From assembly GCA_030549335.1 (NCBI GenBank), contig CM060189.1:51306917-51370916 (forward strand): a DNA stretch of 64,000 nucleotides. The letters are read 5' to 3'. A model generated the notes under the pieces. It saw only the letters and a program-made list of their open reading frames with translations. It was not told where the DNA came from and made no database searches. The position numbers and the translations under genes were made by a program. Below, one piece after another: positions 48,658 to 59,849 of the stretch. Positions within the stretch are counted from its first letter, which is position 1; each line of letters starts with the position of its first letter. Source of the DNA: Pontederia crassipes (taxonomy: Eukaryota; Streptophyta; Magnoliopsida; Commelinales; Pontederiaceae).

Positions 48658-49589
48658 TTTGTATATATATATGTATATATATATGTATATATATATATGT
48701 ATGAGAAATACATTTATAATTAGTATATATGTTTGTATCTATGTACATATAGGAATACATTTATAATTAATATTTGATATATTTATTCTTTAAATTATAT
48801 TATACGTAACATATATATTCATAGTGAAATTTCTTCTTATGACAGTCTTTTTTGTCCTTTTATGTTTTTCTCTAGTTCACACCCACATTAAATGTTTATG
48901 GTCATCTTTTCTCTTCTTCCTTATTTTGACTGCAATGTCATATTCCCATCTAAATTCAATAGTGGTTGGCGTTTATTGCAATAAAACGAGATCATAATGA
49001 CGCTACTACGGCTCGCAAAAGAATTGATCGCGACTTAATCTCGTTATTCACATTATTTTTTTAATTCTTTGATCTGTCTCTTGGCGTTCCAACTACCATC
49101 GATCGTTGCCTCCTTTTCTTTTCATGTTCATCTGGTCGTCATCAACGACACCAAAATCACTTCTTTGATCCTTTGTCGCAGTCCACAATGACAGAGAACA
49201 AAGGCCACAAGGTGGGTCCAAGATATAAGAGACAGGAAGACGAACATGGAACAATTTGGAAAATTAAAAAGAAGAAAAAAAAATTGGTGTCTTCGTGAAA
49301 GTGAAGAAGATAATTGATTTTGATTTTGATTTTTCCTTCCACTCCTACAGCTGGATTTTGTCTCAGGGACACTCCCGAATTTTTTCCTTCTTTTTTTTTA
49401 TGTATTACAAAACATGTCCGTAGTTTTACATAGAGATTAAATATCTAGTTACATATTCATTTTGCTTTTATAAAAGGAATAAAAATATGAAGAGTTAAAC
49501 CAAAGTTTCCGTCACCTCATGATACTCACGTAGTTTATCATTGTCTATTGTCTTTTTTTTATTATTATCTCAATTCACTCAACAACAAC
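48658..49589. other. Spacer with TA tracts, no gene seen
   Basis: (TA)n-TG tracts at 48660-48705, then a 25-bp direct duplication of the phrase ACATTTATAATTA (48709 and 48755), then ordinary AT-rich sequence up to the CACTA end at 49590. Confidence 0.5.
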
Positions 49590-49744
49590 CACTATAATAA
49601 AACTGTCAAATAGCGATGCAAATTAGTGTCACCATATTACGCGACTCTAAATTGACGCTAATAACGTCGTCAGTGGCGGAGCCAACCAACTTCTTAAATG
49701 AGTTCACTACAAAGATAAAAATTAATCTTTTGTAATGCTATATT

Positions 49745-50041
49745 CTAACCAATTAGAATATTGTGTAAAAAAATCAGGATTGAATCAACGTAATTTACCC
49801 CCCACTTCTGAATGTGGAAAATCATAATTTCGATGTTGGAATGACCCCTTAATAAGTATGTTCTTCGAATTTCATCTCGATCAAATGGAAGAGTGGTTAA
49901 ATCAATACGATTTCGTTTAAGAGAATGAGATGTTTTATTTGAAGTATTCTCATTTAAATTTTTCTTTTCATCTGTTTCATCATTTTCAGAAGTAGGATGT
50001 CTTCTTTTGAAATATTTTTCTAATGACATGATTAATTGCAA
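49745..50041 (-). pseudogene. N-terminal fragment of TTF-type hAT transposase
   Basis: About 98 codons from ATG 50041. The start M-x-K-Y-F-K-R-R and a later R-D-E-I-R-R-T-Y-L-L-R-G are typical of the beginning of plant hAT transposases with a TTF-type zinc finger. The zinc finger, the DDE/RNase H-like core and the hAT dimerisation domain are all missing, and the frame ends in unrelated AT-rich text. It is a remnant. Confidence 0.65.
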
Positions 50042-50392
50042 AATATTTACATTAAATTAAAATTAGTCTAATGATTTTAATAATTAACACATAATATAAA
50101 ACGTCAATATGTTAGAATTCTTTAATTAATATTTTTGCATCCTCAAATAAATAATGAAAGAATTAAGAATAACAAAACAACAAAAAATATTAATATAAAA
50201 AGTATTTTGTACCTGGATAATTGAAAGAAGAAGCCAAAAAGTAATAATTTTTAGTGAGAAACTTTATATAATGTTCAAAAAGCAAACTACAACTTTATAT
50301 AATGTTCTGTCCAAAGTATATATGAAGTTTTGTGCAAACACCAGACTACAACTCAAAAAAGGTTTTTACAAAAAAAAACTAACACTAGACGG

Positions 50393-50445
50393 AATCGAAC
50401 CCGCAAGCCTATTGAAACCAATACACAATTGGGCCACCACAACAC
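50393..50445 (-). ncRNA. tRNA-like pol III promoter segment in hAT insert
   Basis: Read on the minus strand, TGGCCCAATTG (A-box-like) is followed about 30 bases later by GGTTCGATTCC, a good B box. The two boxes have tRNA-like spacing, but no acceptor stem or cloverleaf can be folded by eye, so this is not a working tRNA gene. Confidence 0.35.
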
Positions 50446-50699
50446 CTTATTGAATTTATTAATTATCACCACTATATTGTTTTAGTTTTTCAGTGCCTGC
50501 ACGTGCCACCTAGCGTCGCAATAGCGTTGTCATTGGGTCGACAAGAGGAGACGCTAAGTGAGATGCCAAAGCGATGTTATTTCGGCGTTATTATTACGCG
50601 CAAAAATTAATAAACACGCGACAAATGGTAGCGCTATATTTGCGTCATAGGGCTACGACCCTAAATTAGGGTCACAAGCGAAGTGATGCTAAATAGACA

Positions 50700-50953
50700 G
50701 AATGCTAAGTTTTTTACGCTCTTTTTAATATAGTCTATACTACACTATACCTACAACCTCTGGATGGTTGGTAGAGCAGCAATCCATTAGAGCAATGACA
50801 TATTTTGTGTCTTAATGCCTCATCAAATTTATTTAGGGGGGCCAAAGTTAACATTTATTCCTAAAATTCATATACACATCTATATAACTAATTAAGTTTA
50901 AAAAAATTAGGGGGGCCAAGGCCCCCCTCACCATACATGTGGGTCCGCCCTTG
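50700..50953. mobile_element. Second hAT-like end fragment
   Basis: Compared with the sister CACTA element (12960-13000), extra sequence is present that ends GTGGGTCCGCCCTTG at 50953, just before the shared phrase GCAACACAGATTTTT. GGGGGGCCAAGGCCCCCC, an inverted repeat close to the end, and the GGCGGACCCAC start on the minus strand are typical of hAT termini. It could be the other end of the fragment at 49671, separated by a rearrangement. Confidence 0.45.
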
Positions 50954-51579
50954 CAACACAGATTTTTCAGTATTTTTTGACGATTTTAGGAGGTCCTACG
51001 ATAGAGTTAAGAACTTAGGAAAAAAAAAGTCTTCCGACGGAATTAGTTGAAACAAAAATTATGGACTCGTAGAGATTGACACGAGCTGTCCACCCGCACA
51101 AGAATCGCAGCGATCGGATGTCGAAAGAAATTCAATATAATGGGCAAAATTTTGGAATAGAAACGATCGATTCTCCGCGGTCCTAGATCGGATTACTATG
51201 AAAAAATAGGCATTTTGAAGGGCTCGAGAAGGTTGGGTGGCGCAAACCTTTCATATTTCACATCTTTTTCGTTTCCTCCGATTCTCAAAATACATATTTT
51301 CATAATTATAAAAATTTCTCAAAATTTCTGCCCCACCTAACAAATTTAAAAATGTGCATTCTAAAAAATCGGACCTTTCGGGAGTCCCATTTAGTTGACA
51401 TAGAGTTTTCAAATTTTTCTAAGAAATACCAATTTTATTAAAAAAATTTTGTATCCAAATTTAAATGATCTATTCGTGCACTTAAAAAAGTATTAGAAAT
51501 TACTTTTAATTGGACATCTCGGAACTTCTTAGAATGACCTCATTTGATCAACGTATGATTTTCAAATTTTTTGGACGAC

Positions 51580-51722
51580 ATATACATATATATACACATA
51601 TACATATACATACATATATGCATACACATATATATACATATATACATATGCACATACACATACACACACAACACACACGCATGTATATATATATATATAT
51701 ATATATTACATATATACATAGT
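51580..51722. repeat. TA/CA microsatellite inside CACTA element
   Basis: ATACAT and CACACA words followed by (TA)n, at the position that corresponds to 13660-13925 in the sister element. Confidence 0.85.
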
Positions 51723-52159
51723 TAATAACTTTATAGTTCATAGATATACTTTAGCGCCACCTTTTCGCCGCATTAGCGCCACATTGCTGTAGCAACACAA
51801 TGACTTCACAATATCGTCGCTAGTTCCATCGCTACTCCATTTTTATGTGAGAATAGCATCACCATTTCGTGACGCTAGTTTAGCGTCTCGGTTTATCAAC
51901 GCCAATGCGATGCTACATTCTAGCTTAGCGTCGCAATTTCTGGGTCGCTAATTTGTGACGCTATTTAACATATTTTAGAATTAATTACCTATCGGAATTG
52001 AATTAATATGGCGCCACATTAGCGACTCAATAGCGTCACCAAATTTGTGACGTCAACTAGCGATCCGTGTGCTCATCGAAGAATGAATCCGAGCCATCCT
52101 TTCGTTTAATCCGACGGTTCATAGTGCTCATGTTATGTGAATGCCACTTTTTCCCCCTT

Positions 52160-52560
52160 TTAACCACTCTCCTCCTCCTCCTCTATTGTTGCTGCCTGCC
52201 CAACGACAATGTCGTGTCCTCCTCCTCCTCCAACTGCTGCTGCCGCCTCGAGGTCGTCCTCCTCCTCCTATTGTTGCTGCTCTGACGACGCCTCCTCCTC
52301 CTCCTCCTCCTATTGCTGCTCTGATGACGACGCCTCCTCCTCCTAATGTTGTTGCTCCGACGATGATGCCTCCTCCTCCTCCTACTGTTGCTGCTCCGAC
52401 GATGACACCTCCTCCTCCTACTCCTCCTAATGTTGCTGCTCCGATGATGATGCCTCCTCCTCATCTTGTTGCTGCCCCGACGCCTCCTCAGCGTCTCCGT
52501 CACCTGAGCATCTCTGCCTCCTACTCCTCCTCCTCCTATTTTTTCTGCCCCGATGTAGCC
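52160..52560. repeat. (CTC)n / GTTGCTGCTCCGA minisatellite
   Basis: Units of about 40-50 bp made of CTCCTCCTCC followed by a GTTGCTGCTCCGACGATGA-like phrase, repeated about six times. The Pro-rich frame (52141-52743) comes from these units and resembles no protein. Confidence 0.75.
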
Positions 52561-53619
52561 CGAGCACCTCCGCCTCCTACTTCTCATCCTCTTCATCTCT
52601 CCAATGACCACCACCATCTCGTTGCCGAAGGACACGGGCCGAAAGGAGGAGTCATCTTCGCTACCTTCTTCTTATATGCCGTCGTCGTCCAACTCCGCCG
52701 TCGGGCCAGAGCAGAGGAATGTAAATTTAAGATTAAGATGTGAATTGATGTAAAATCATTTCAAATCGATTGAAATGTCGAATGTGAATTGAATGTAAGA
52801 TTAGGATGTGAATTGAATGTAAAATCGTTTGAAATGTCGAATTTGAATTGAATGTAAGATTAAGTTGTTCTTAATGTGAATTTGAATGATGACTCCGACG
52901 TGAATTTTGTTCTTAGTGCCTCTTTAGTGTCGCGTTAGCGTCGCTGTAGTGATGTTGCAAAATCCAATTATAGCGCCATATTAGTGTTAGATGCGCGTCG
53001 CACCCTAGCGCCAACTCGGCGACGGATGAGCGTCGATAATTTTAGCGCTTCTTTAGAGTCAGAGTAGCGACACATATTAATGCTTCATGATGACACTTTT
53101 TGCATCATTATAGCGTTGCATTAGCGCCACTATTCGAGGATAATAGCGTCGACAAACCCGTGGCGCGAAGTCGACGCTATTAGGTCGGAGAAATGGCGTC
53201 GCCAGGCCTATGGCGCGAAGTCGACGCTAATGCATCACTATTGTCTTCAGCGTTGAGTTAGTGATGCATTAGAGTCTATATTGCTGTGTCACTAATTGAT
53301 TATTTTCTTGCAGTGAACAACAACATAATAACCCAATTTATAAGTCGTAGGACAATCTTTAATCATGATGACCGTAACCATTACGCTCCCAGTTAAAGTT
53401 AAACCATGGTTCATCTGTTAGTCATTATCAAACACCAGCAAACCAACAATCACAATCTCTTTTTTCTTCTTCTCCTCCTCCTTTGTCTTTTTTTTCTTAA
53501 TTATGAGCCATTATATTTTGCAATCATGAAAACTCAAATTAAATGGTCAATCTTTTATTATATATACACTCGGTGGATGAGCACGTTTATTTTTACTAAT
53601 GATTACTGGATACAAAGAA

Positions 53620-56529
53620 TATAACGTCCCAAAATTTTATCCTTTGGAGCATTATTTTCTTCGGTCCTTCTTTTGACTCTTTCGTTGGTCAATAAAATTA
53701 ACACGTAATCAGAAGACTTAAATGAAATTATTACAACAAAGGATAATAAGAAAGGCGGAAGGTAGATAAATAAAAAAATATATCAAATGTCTCGACATAA
53801 GGCATACACAAGTCCATGTCATGGTACAATATCAATAGGTCCCATACAACTCGATATCAAATAAAAGACTCAACAATGACTCTAGATAATGTACATTCCA
53901 TCTGAGCTATAGACGTCACGCACACATCAATTGGATCTCAATCACCTCATGTACATGTGGTGATCATACAGGAAAGCAAATTCAAATCGTTAGTATAATG
54001 CTAAGTGTGAGTTCATATAGATACGTAAGTTTCATTAGAATAAGTATGAAATAGGCATATACATCATGGTGACACTCTTCCTCACTGCAAAAGCACGTGA
54101 TGGAGATCCGCAAAGGTAACCGGATGCCTGGGGGCGACAAGCCCAAGGGAAAGAGGGGCGGAGTAGTACACTCCGACTTTCGAGTCTCCGCTTGCTCCTT
54201 GGGCTCGGATCCAACACATCACATCACTTTTTCTTTCATTTTCTCGCTTGAGAAGAGACGGTAGGAAGTGATTATTCTTCCCTTATTCATCATTCTACCG
54301 CTTGAGAAGATCAGTCAAGGTCTCTCAAGAGCGAGGCCTGGACCACGCTCGAACCCTCTACTCTACCATATTAGCGGTAGAAAGCACCTAGCAATCCCTA
54401 CTCCATTCTAGAAGCCTCTGCCAACCTCATTCATTCTATTCTGGCTTGTTTTAAGGATTGCAAAATTCTAGAGCTTGGACAAAGTAGGGACTTACCGTGG
54501 AATTTCTTCCACTGACAAGAGTTCCTTTGAATTCCACCATCGCATCGATGGGCAACATACATAACGAGGTCAGGTCCGGTTCCAAGCTCAAGGCAATGAT
54601 GCTTAGTTGGTCATGATCTTCATGCCTTTTTATTTCATTTCTTTTTCATATACATGTTCATGTTCATTGTTCATTGTTCATGTACATTGTTCATGTTCAT
54701 TGTTCATGTTCATAAGGATAAAGTCCTTTTGGCCATTCATGTTCCTTCATCTTGTCCATAAAATTGTTAGAGCTTTCCACTTTAGGTAACACCATTGCAA
54801 ACACAAAAGTGTATAGCTATCTAGACCATGATGAGTCGATAGAGGATCAAAGCCACGACCAACCTCGTCGGGCAAGATGATCTCGCGCAAGACGAAAATA
54901 TCTATAGGGAGAAACTCCCATCTAGATAGGCAAATGATAATCATTCTTTTTAACTTATAATTCATAAGTCTTTCTTTCAATCATGTGGATCAATCAAAGC
55001 TGTAGGAAGCAAAAGTGGCTCCAGATAATCTTTCAGTTCATAACGATCGATAATCAATCTGGTGGACAGAAACATATCAAATCAGTGATTTTAGTTAAGG
55101 TCATATTATGTCCACAGATCGGATGCCCGAAAGTCGAGTGGTCATTCGATTGAGGTTCATTCAGTGATCGTCAGAAAGGAGAGAGAACGTCCATTTTATT
55201 TGTATTCATCGATCAACTGAGAAGGGTGTGGTCATCCGTTCCTAATTCATTCATCGGTCGTTCCAAGGCCATATACTATCGATCAGTTGAGACAGGTTCG
55301 GTCGGCCAAAATTGGATCGATCGTCCATTGGGAATAGTGTCATCTTCCTCGTTCGATCGAGGATGGGGCGAAAAGATTTTGATCGACCGACTGATTATCG
55401 TGCAATTTTTGAGTTTTGACATTTTCTAGTTCGATAATCTGGAAGGATTTTGAACTTCCATTATGGTCCATATCAGTGTATGGCATGTCGTTATACTCTA
55501 TCGAGCTTAATTAGACGCTCAAAAGAGTTTCGGTCATCCGCTTTAGTTCGATAGAGCCGAATGTCATTGCGGATTCTTACGTTTTCAATCAAGTTTTCAA
55601 CACAATAAAGATCTAATCGTACACTCTGTTAAGACGCTTGATTCCGAAATAGAGATTACTCGTGATCCAATCTACTTTATCATATATTTCCAAATTGAAT
55701 AATCTTACCTTATTTAGACATACAACTTATCATCAATGTGCTTCTAATTTTCTTCGATCAAATTAAAGTCTATAATATCATAATCATTTAAAGGTAAATA
55801 GATACTCTTTGGATCAATCAAAGAGTCTAAACATATGGACCTATCAAATAGAAATAGTAATCTCATACAATTCAATCATAACTATCAACTAAAACAATCA
55901 TTTTCAAGCATAATAAATCATCATTTTGTAATAGAATCTTAAGGCGCATATACTATCCATGTAGCATGATTCTTACTCCTAATAGGGTCCTTAGAACATG
56001 CAAGATCTGTTTGGAAACAAATTCAGATCTCAAAAACACATCTTTTTCTATGTCATTGTATTCTTCTCCTCACCGGATAAAGATTTAGCCACGTCCCCTT
56101 CTCCCTTCTGTCTTGTCTGCGCCTTGTGAATATGTCGAAGTAGCTCCAATGTCCTTTGGCTGAGACAGATGAAGAAAGAACACACAAAGGCAACAGTGGA
56201 GAAAGATGAGAAGATAAAGAAGAGAAGGATGGAAAGAGAGGGGGTGGCTTTAAAGAGTACAGTAGTGGGGGTTCAGCCAATAATCACCTCAACCATGTGT
56301 GGGAGGGGTTACATATCTTCGGTGTAATGAAGGTGAGAGAGAAGATCGAAACCGATCTTCTTCAACTTCTGCCCGTTGCACTTTCGGATGTTCAAAAGTG
56401 TTTCGGTCGTCCGGTTGTGCTACCGACTCTTCGCGACTTCGGGCGTCCGTTTTGATTTTCGGGCGTCCGAAAGTCCGAAGTCAGAAAATAAAAAAATTTA
56501 AATTTTTATGATAAATTTGGAGTGTTACA
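53620..56529 (+). mobile_element. 2.9-kb solo LTR with 5-bp TSD
   Basis: The segment begins TATAACGTCCCAAAATTTTA (a TG-to-TA change of the common TGTAACGTCCC start) and ends GGAGTGTTACA. AAGAA flanks both sides at 53615-53619 and 56530-56534. Length is 2910 bp. There is no primer-binding site, polypurine tract, gag or pol inside, so a solo LTR from LTR-LTR recombination is the simplest reading. LTRs this long are usual in the Tat/Ogre branch of Ty3-gypsy, which is my inference. A run of GTTCATGTTCATT-type repeats lies at 54655-54715 and GGTCG/CGATC-rich phrases at 55130-55400. Confidence 0.85.
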
Positions 56530-57405
56530 AAGAAAACATGAATAAAGACATAAATGAGAAATAGACACCTCCAACAGTCGTGCCAGTTCTTTTATTATTA
56601 AGTTTTTTTAGGTTTTCTACTTATTTAATTGTTAGATGTAATTGCTTTATTTAATTGTTAATGTAGATTTATTTATTGAATTGCTAATATTTATTTTAAT
56701 TTTTTAACCTATAAACCTTGTTTCAAATTATTATTTATTGTTTTATTTATTGAATTGCAAATTTATTTATTTTAACATGTTTAGAATCTATGAGAGAGAG
56801 AGTACGTGGGAAAGATCCTTTACCGACATGCAACACCGAATGTAATAACAAATACAAAAGCAACTATGACAACACGAATAAATCTCAGCAAAAATGAATA
56901 AGACTATGATGATAAAGATAAATAAGTTTGTATAATGTTGTACGAATATTAAAATTTTGTATGAATTAAATTGTAATTATACTTCTAATATAGTTTAAAT
57001 TAATATTAAAAATTATGTATTTTTTATTTTTAAATAAATTTCTGAGGATTTCCTTCCTAATTATCAATAGATTTTTTGTGATCCTAATTTTCGTCGAAAA
57101 TTGCGAAAGAAAAATTATCCGCATAATGTTTTATGGAAAAATTCATCCAAAATTGTGAAAGGGAATTTTTCAAGCAAGTGTAATCAGTCGCATCAGTACT
57201 ATTTATATTCTACACATGTATGTACATATGCATGTTTTATATACAATTATGATACTCTCATTATTCTTAGGTTTTTTTTGAAAATTTTATTTTAAAAATG
57301 ATCGTATTGTAATTATTCATTCGTTAACATTATTGGGATGAATCATTTAATGTGTTACTCATTTTCTTATTTTATAAAAAAATTTCGTACAGTTTAAAAA
57401 GGTTT

Positions 57406-57590
57406 TCATTATTATTGCTTATATAATTCATAACTAAGATAATTATATAATTCTGTTATTTCTATAAAAAGAAATTTTCAAAGCTAATGAAAATATTATA
57501 AATGCCTGAAATATTATTCAACAATATTTGCAAACAAGACATGCTTCTAGAAATACCAAGAATTTATTGTATAAATAAATCTTAACTAAA
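57406..57590 (+). repeat. Direct repeat copy 1, 480-bp spacing
   Basis: Starts TCATTATTATTGCTT and continues with ATTCATAACTAA, ATAATTATATAAT, and then TATTTGCAAACAAGACATGCTT. The same order of phrases returns at 57886 with many small changes. Confidence 0.65.
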
Positions 57591-57885
57591 AATCGGACAA
57601 ACTATTTGATTTTTCAATCTTGACATATGTTTCTTCTTTTTCGAATTCTTTGATCTATATTATTATTAGCATGTTATTATGTAAATAAAAGAAAATTGAC
57701 TAAACATTTCCTTCATATTTGGCTTACAACTGAAGAATGCAACTTTGTATGCAGTATATCCATTTTTGCCATCATTCATAAGTAAGGTACAATGTCTCAA
57801 AGGGACTTTATATAAAAATATATATCGTTTGCTATTTGTGATTAAAATATTTTTCCCCCGAAGAACTTACAAATAAAAATACATT

Positions 57886-58065
57886 TCATTATTATTGCTT
57901 GTAGCCTTATATCATTCATAACTAAAATAGTTATATAATGTATATTATATTTGTCAAAAGTATTTTTGGCAGGCAAATGACTCTAATGCTAAAATGAATG
58001 AAATATCACAAAGCATTTGCAATCAAGACATGCTTTAATAAGACATATAAAAATATAAACTATTT
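57886..58065 (+). repeat. Direct repeat copy 2, 480-bp spacing
   Basis: Begins with the same TCATTATTATTGCTT exactly 480 bp after copy 1 and ends with CATTTGCAATCAAGACATGCTT. An old tandem duplication in the promoter side of the polygalacturonase gene is the likely origin. Confidence 0.65.
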
Positions 58066-58260
58066 TTATTATAAAAGATATAAACAATATTTTTATTCAA
58101 TTATTATAATAACAAGTTCTACGTGTATTTAATACATCAATTGTAGATTATGTTAAAATTGAGCGAAGCTTAAGGACTTTACATAGTTATTATCAGATGA
58201 CTAGATCCAACCTTCATGCATTCGTCCATTTTATTCTCCAAAAACCTTCCCAAAACCCCC

Positions 58261-58268
58261 TATAAATA
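58261..58268 (+). promoter_or_regulatory. TATA box of the first polygalacturonase
   Basis: TATAAATA preceded by CCCCC, 100 bp before the ATG at 58361; a usual core-promoter position in plants. Confidence 0.7.
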
Positions 58269-58360
58269 CCCACCAAAGCATTCATGCCAAATGCACCACC
58301 TTCCATAGGTCTTATACCAAAGCCATCTGTCATTGTCTCTGATCACCTTGATCAGCTCCA

Positions 58361-59849
58361 ATGGCGGAATCCTTGGCGTTCCTTTTGGTTGTATTACTCG
58401 TGGCCTTCACTTCCTGCAACAACGTGGCCGCGGGATCCTACGACGTGGTGGAGTTCGGGGCCAAGCCCGACGGCCGGACGGACTCGGCCAATGCCTTCCT
58501 CAGGGCGTGGGCGGCCGCCTGCGGCGCGGTTGGGACTGCGACCATGAATGTCCCCTCCGGCAGGTTCATCGTGAGCCAGGCTCTCTTCCACGGCCCCTGC
58601 AAGAGCGCCAGCGTAAGAGTTTACATCTACGGCACCCTCGTGGCGCCCGTCGGGTACAGAGCCGACCCCTGGGACTGGATCACGTTCAAGAACGTGCAGG
58701 GCGTGTCCATCTACGGCGGGACACTGGATGGGCAAGGACAGGCATTGTGGGCTTGCAAGATCGCCGGCAAGGGCTGCCCTTTTGGCGCTACGGTGAGAAA
58801 TTATATATAAGTGCCTCTTCTTATAATTCAAGCCTGATGACCTTTCGTTGCTTACGTTCAGTCACTGTACATTGGGGACTCAAAGGACGTGCTGATAAGC
58901 GGCGTGACGATGTTCAACAGCGAGGTGTTTCACATGGCGATCCACGGGAGCAGCCGTGTCACGGTGCAGGGCGTGAAGATCACGGCCCCCGGCGACAGCC
59001 CCAACACCGACGGCATCCACGTTCAGATGTCCAGCTTCGTCACCATCACCGGGAGCACCTTCAGGACCGGCGACGACTGCATCTCCATGGGGCCCGGCTC
59101 GACGAACGTCTGGATCGAGAAGGTCTACTGCGGACCTGGGCACGGCATCAGGTACATGTGGACAATGGCGAGCATATCGTTGCACCGTTCCGTATATATC
59201 CTAGGTTTCGTGGGTTGTAATCTAATCAGTTCTGCACGTGCACAGCATTGGAAGCCTGGGAGACGAGGCGCAGGAGCCCGGGGTGCGGAACGTGACGGCC
59301 AGGTCGGTCGTATTCGCGGGATCGCAGAACGGGCTCAGGATCAAGACGTGGGGGAAGCCGAACGTGGGGTTCGTGACGGGCGTGACCTTCGAGCATGTGG
59401 TCATGAAGAACGTCCAGAATCCCATTGTCATCGATCAGAACTACTGCCCCAGCAACGTGCATTGCCCCGGCCAGGTATTCCTAGTTCTTATCAGTCGGAT
59501 GCAGTCCAAATGAAATGTGCTTCAAAACGAATCCTGGAAGCTTACTTCTGAATTGAATCAGTCAAGACGCCTCCGGTTAAATCGGTCACTTGACAATTTC
59601 ATGTCCTGATTGCAGAGCTCCGGGGTCAAGATCAGTCAGGTGACATTTAGCGATGTGCAAGGAACGTCGGCGACGCAGGTGGCGGTGAAGCTGGACTGCA
59701 GCCCAAGCCACCGGTGCACTGGGATCAGAATGCATGACATCAAGTTGTCGTACGTCTCCCCGAAGAAGGCGGCAGGCCCAGTGCAGTCCTTCTGCAAGAA
59801 CGCCCAGGGGACCTCATCCGGCGCGATGATTCCTCGCAGCTGTTTCTGA
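58361..59849 (+). CDS. Exopolygalacturonase-like protein (GH28)
   Basis: Four exons join in frame: 58361-58792, 58862-59151, 59246-59474 and 59616-59849, all GT...AG, giving 394 residues. A hydrophobic signal peptide covers about residues 1-24, so the enzyme is secreted to the wall. The four GH28 blocks are present: N-T-D-G (192-195), G-D-D-C (214-217), G-H-G-I (237-240) and R-I-K (272-274). The Asp residues of the first two are the catalytic acids, and His 238 and Lys 274 bind substrate. GH28 enzymes hydrolyse the alpha-1,4 bonds of homogalacturonan. The length, the short N-terminus and the C-P-S-N-V-H-C-P-G-Q-like block resemble the exo-acting, often pollen-expressed clade; this is known from the family, not shown here. 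Exons are GC-rich, introns AT-rich. No disabling change. Its closest relative in the window is the minus-strand gene at 61487. Confidence 0.96.

Larger units (their letters stand above)
49671..50505 (-). mobile_element. Nested hAT-derived fragment
   Basis: The CACTA subterminal text stops at 49670 and CAGTGGCGGAGCC begins, a frequent terminus of plant hAT elements with TTF-type transposases. The CACTA text (TAGCGTCGCAATAGCG) resumes at about 50503. A flanking AACGTCGT / AGCGTCGC pair could be a diverged 8-bp duplication. The insert holds the start of a transposase (49745-50041, minus) but is much too short for a full element, so it is internally deleted. Confidence 0.55.
49590..53315. mobile_element. 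Complete non-autonomous CACTA element, TSD AAC
   Basis: The left end is CACTATAATAAAACTGTC and the right end ATTTTCTTGCAGTG; AAC is duplicated at 49587-49589 and 53316-53318. The length is 3726 bp. Subterminal words TAGCGTC / GACGCTA recur at both ends (49608-49666, 50505-50700, 51760-52060, 52915-53280). The left 40 bp and several internal blocks match the truncated element at 12436. No transposase of CACTA type is encoded. Two hAT-derived inserts (about 49671-50505 and 50700-50953) and two low-complexity tracts occupy the inside. Confidence 0.88.
56535..58250. other. AT-rich upstream region of the first polygalacturonase
   Basis: No gene. The stretch contains two diverged direct repeats (57406-57590 and 57886-58065), described separately, and would include distal promoter sequence of the gene at 58361. 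Confidence 0.5.

Noticed and set aside
50761-50790. Second A-box-like phrase TGGTTGGTAGAGC on the plus strand
   Set aside because: No B box follows at tRNA-like distance.
52141-52743. 200-codon Pro-rich frame
   Set aside because: Translation of the (CTC)n minisatellite in the non-autonomous CACTA element; no start context or domain.
58333-59220. 295-codon Arg-rich frame over the first polygalacturonase
   Set aside because: Out-of-frame shadow of the GC-rich exons; the correct frame has all GH28 motifs and proper splice sites.
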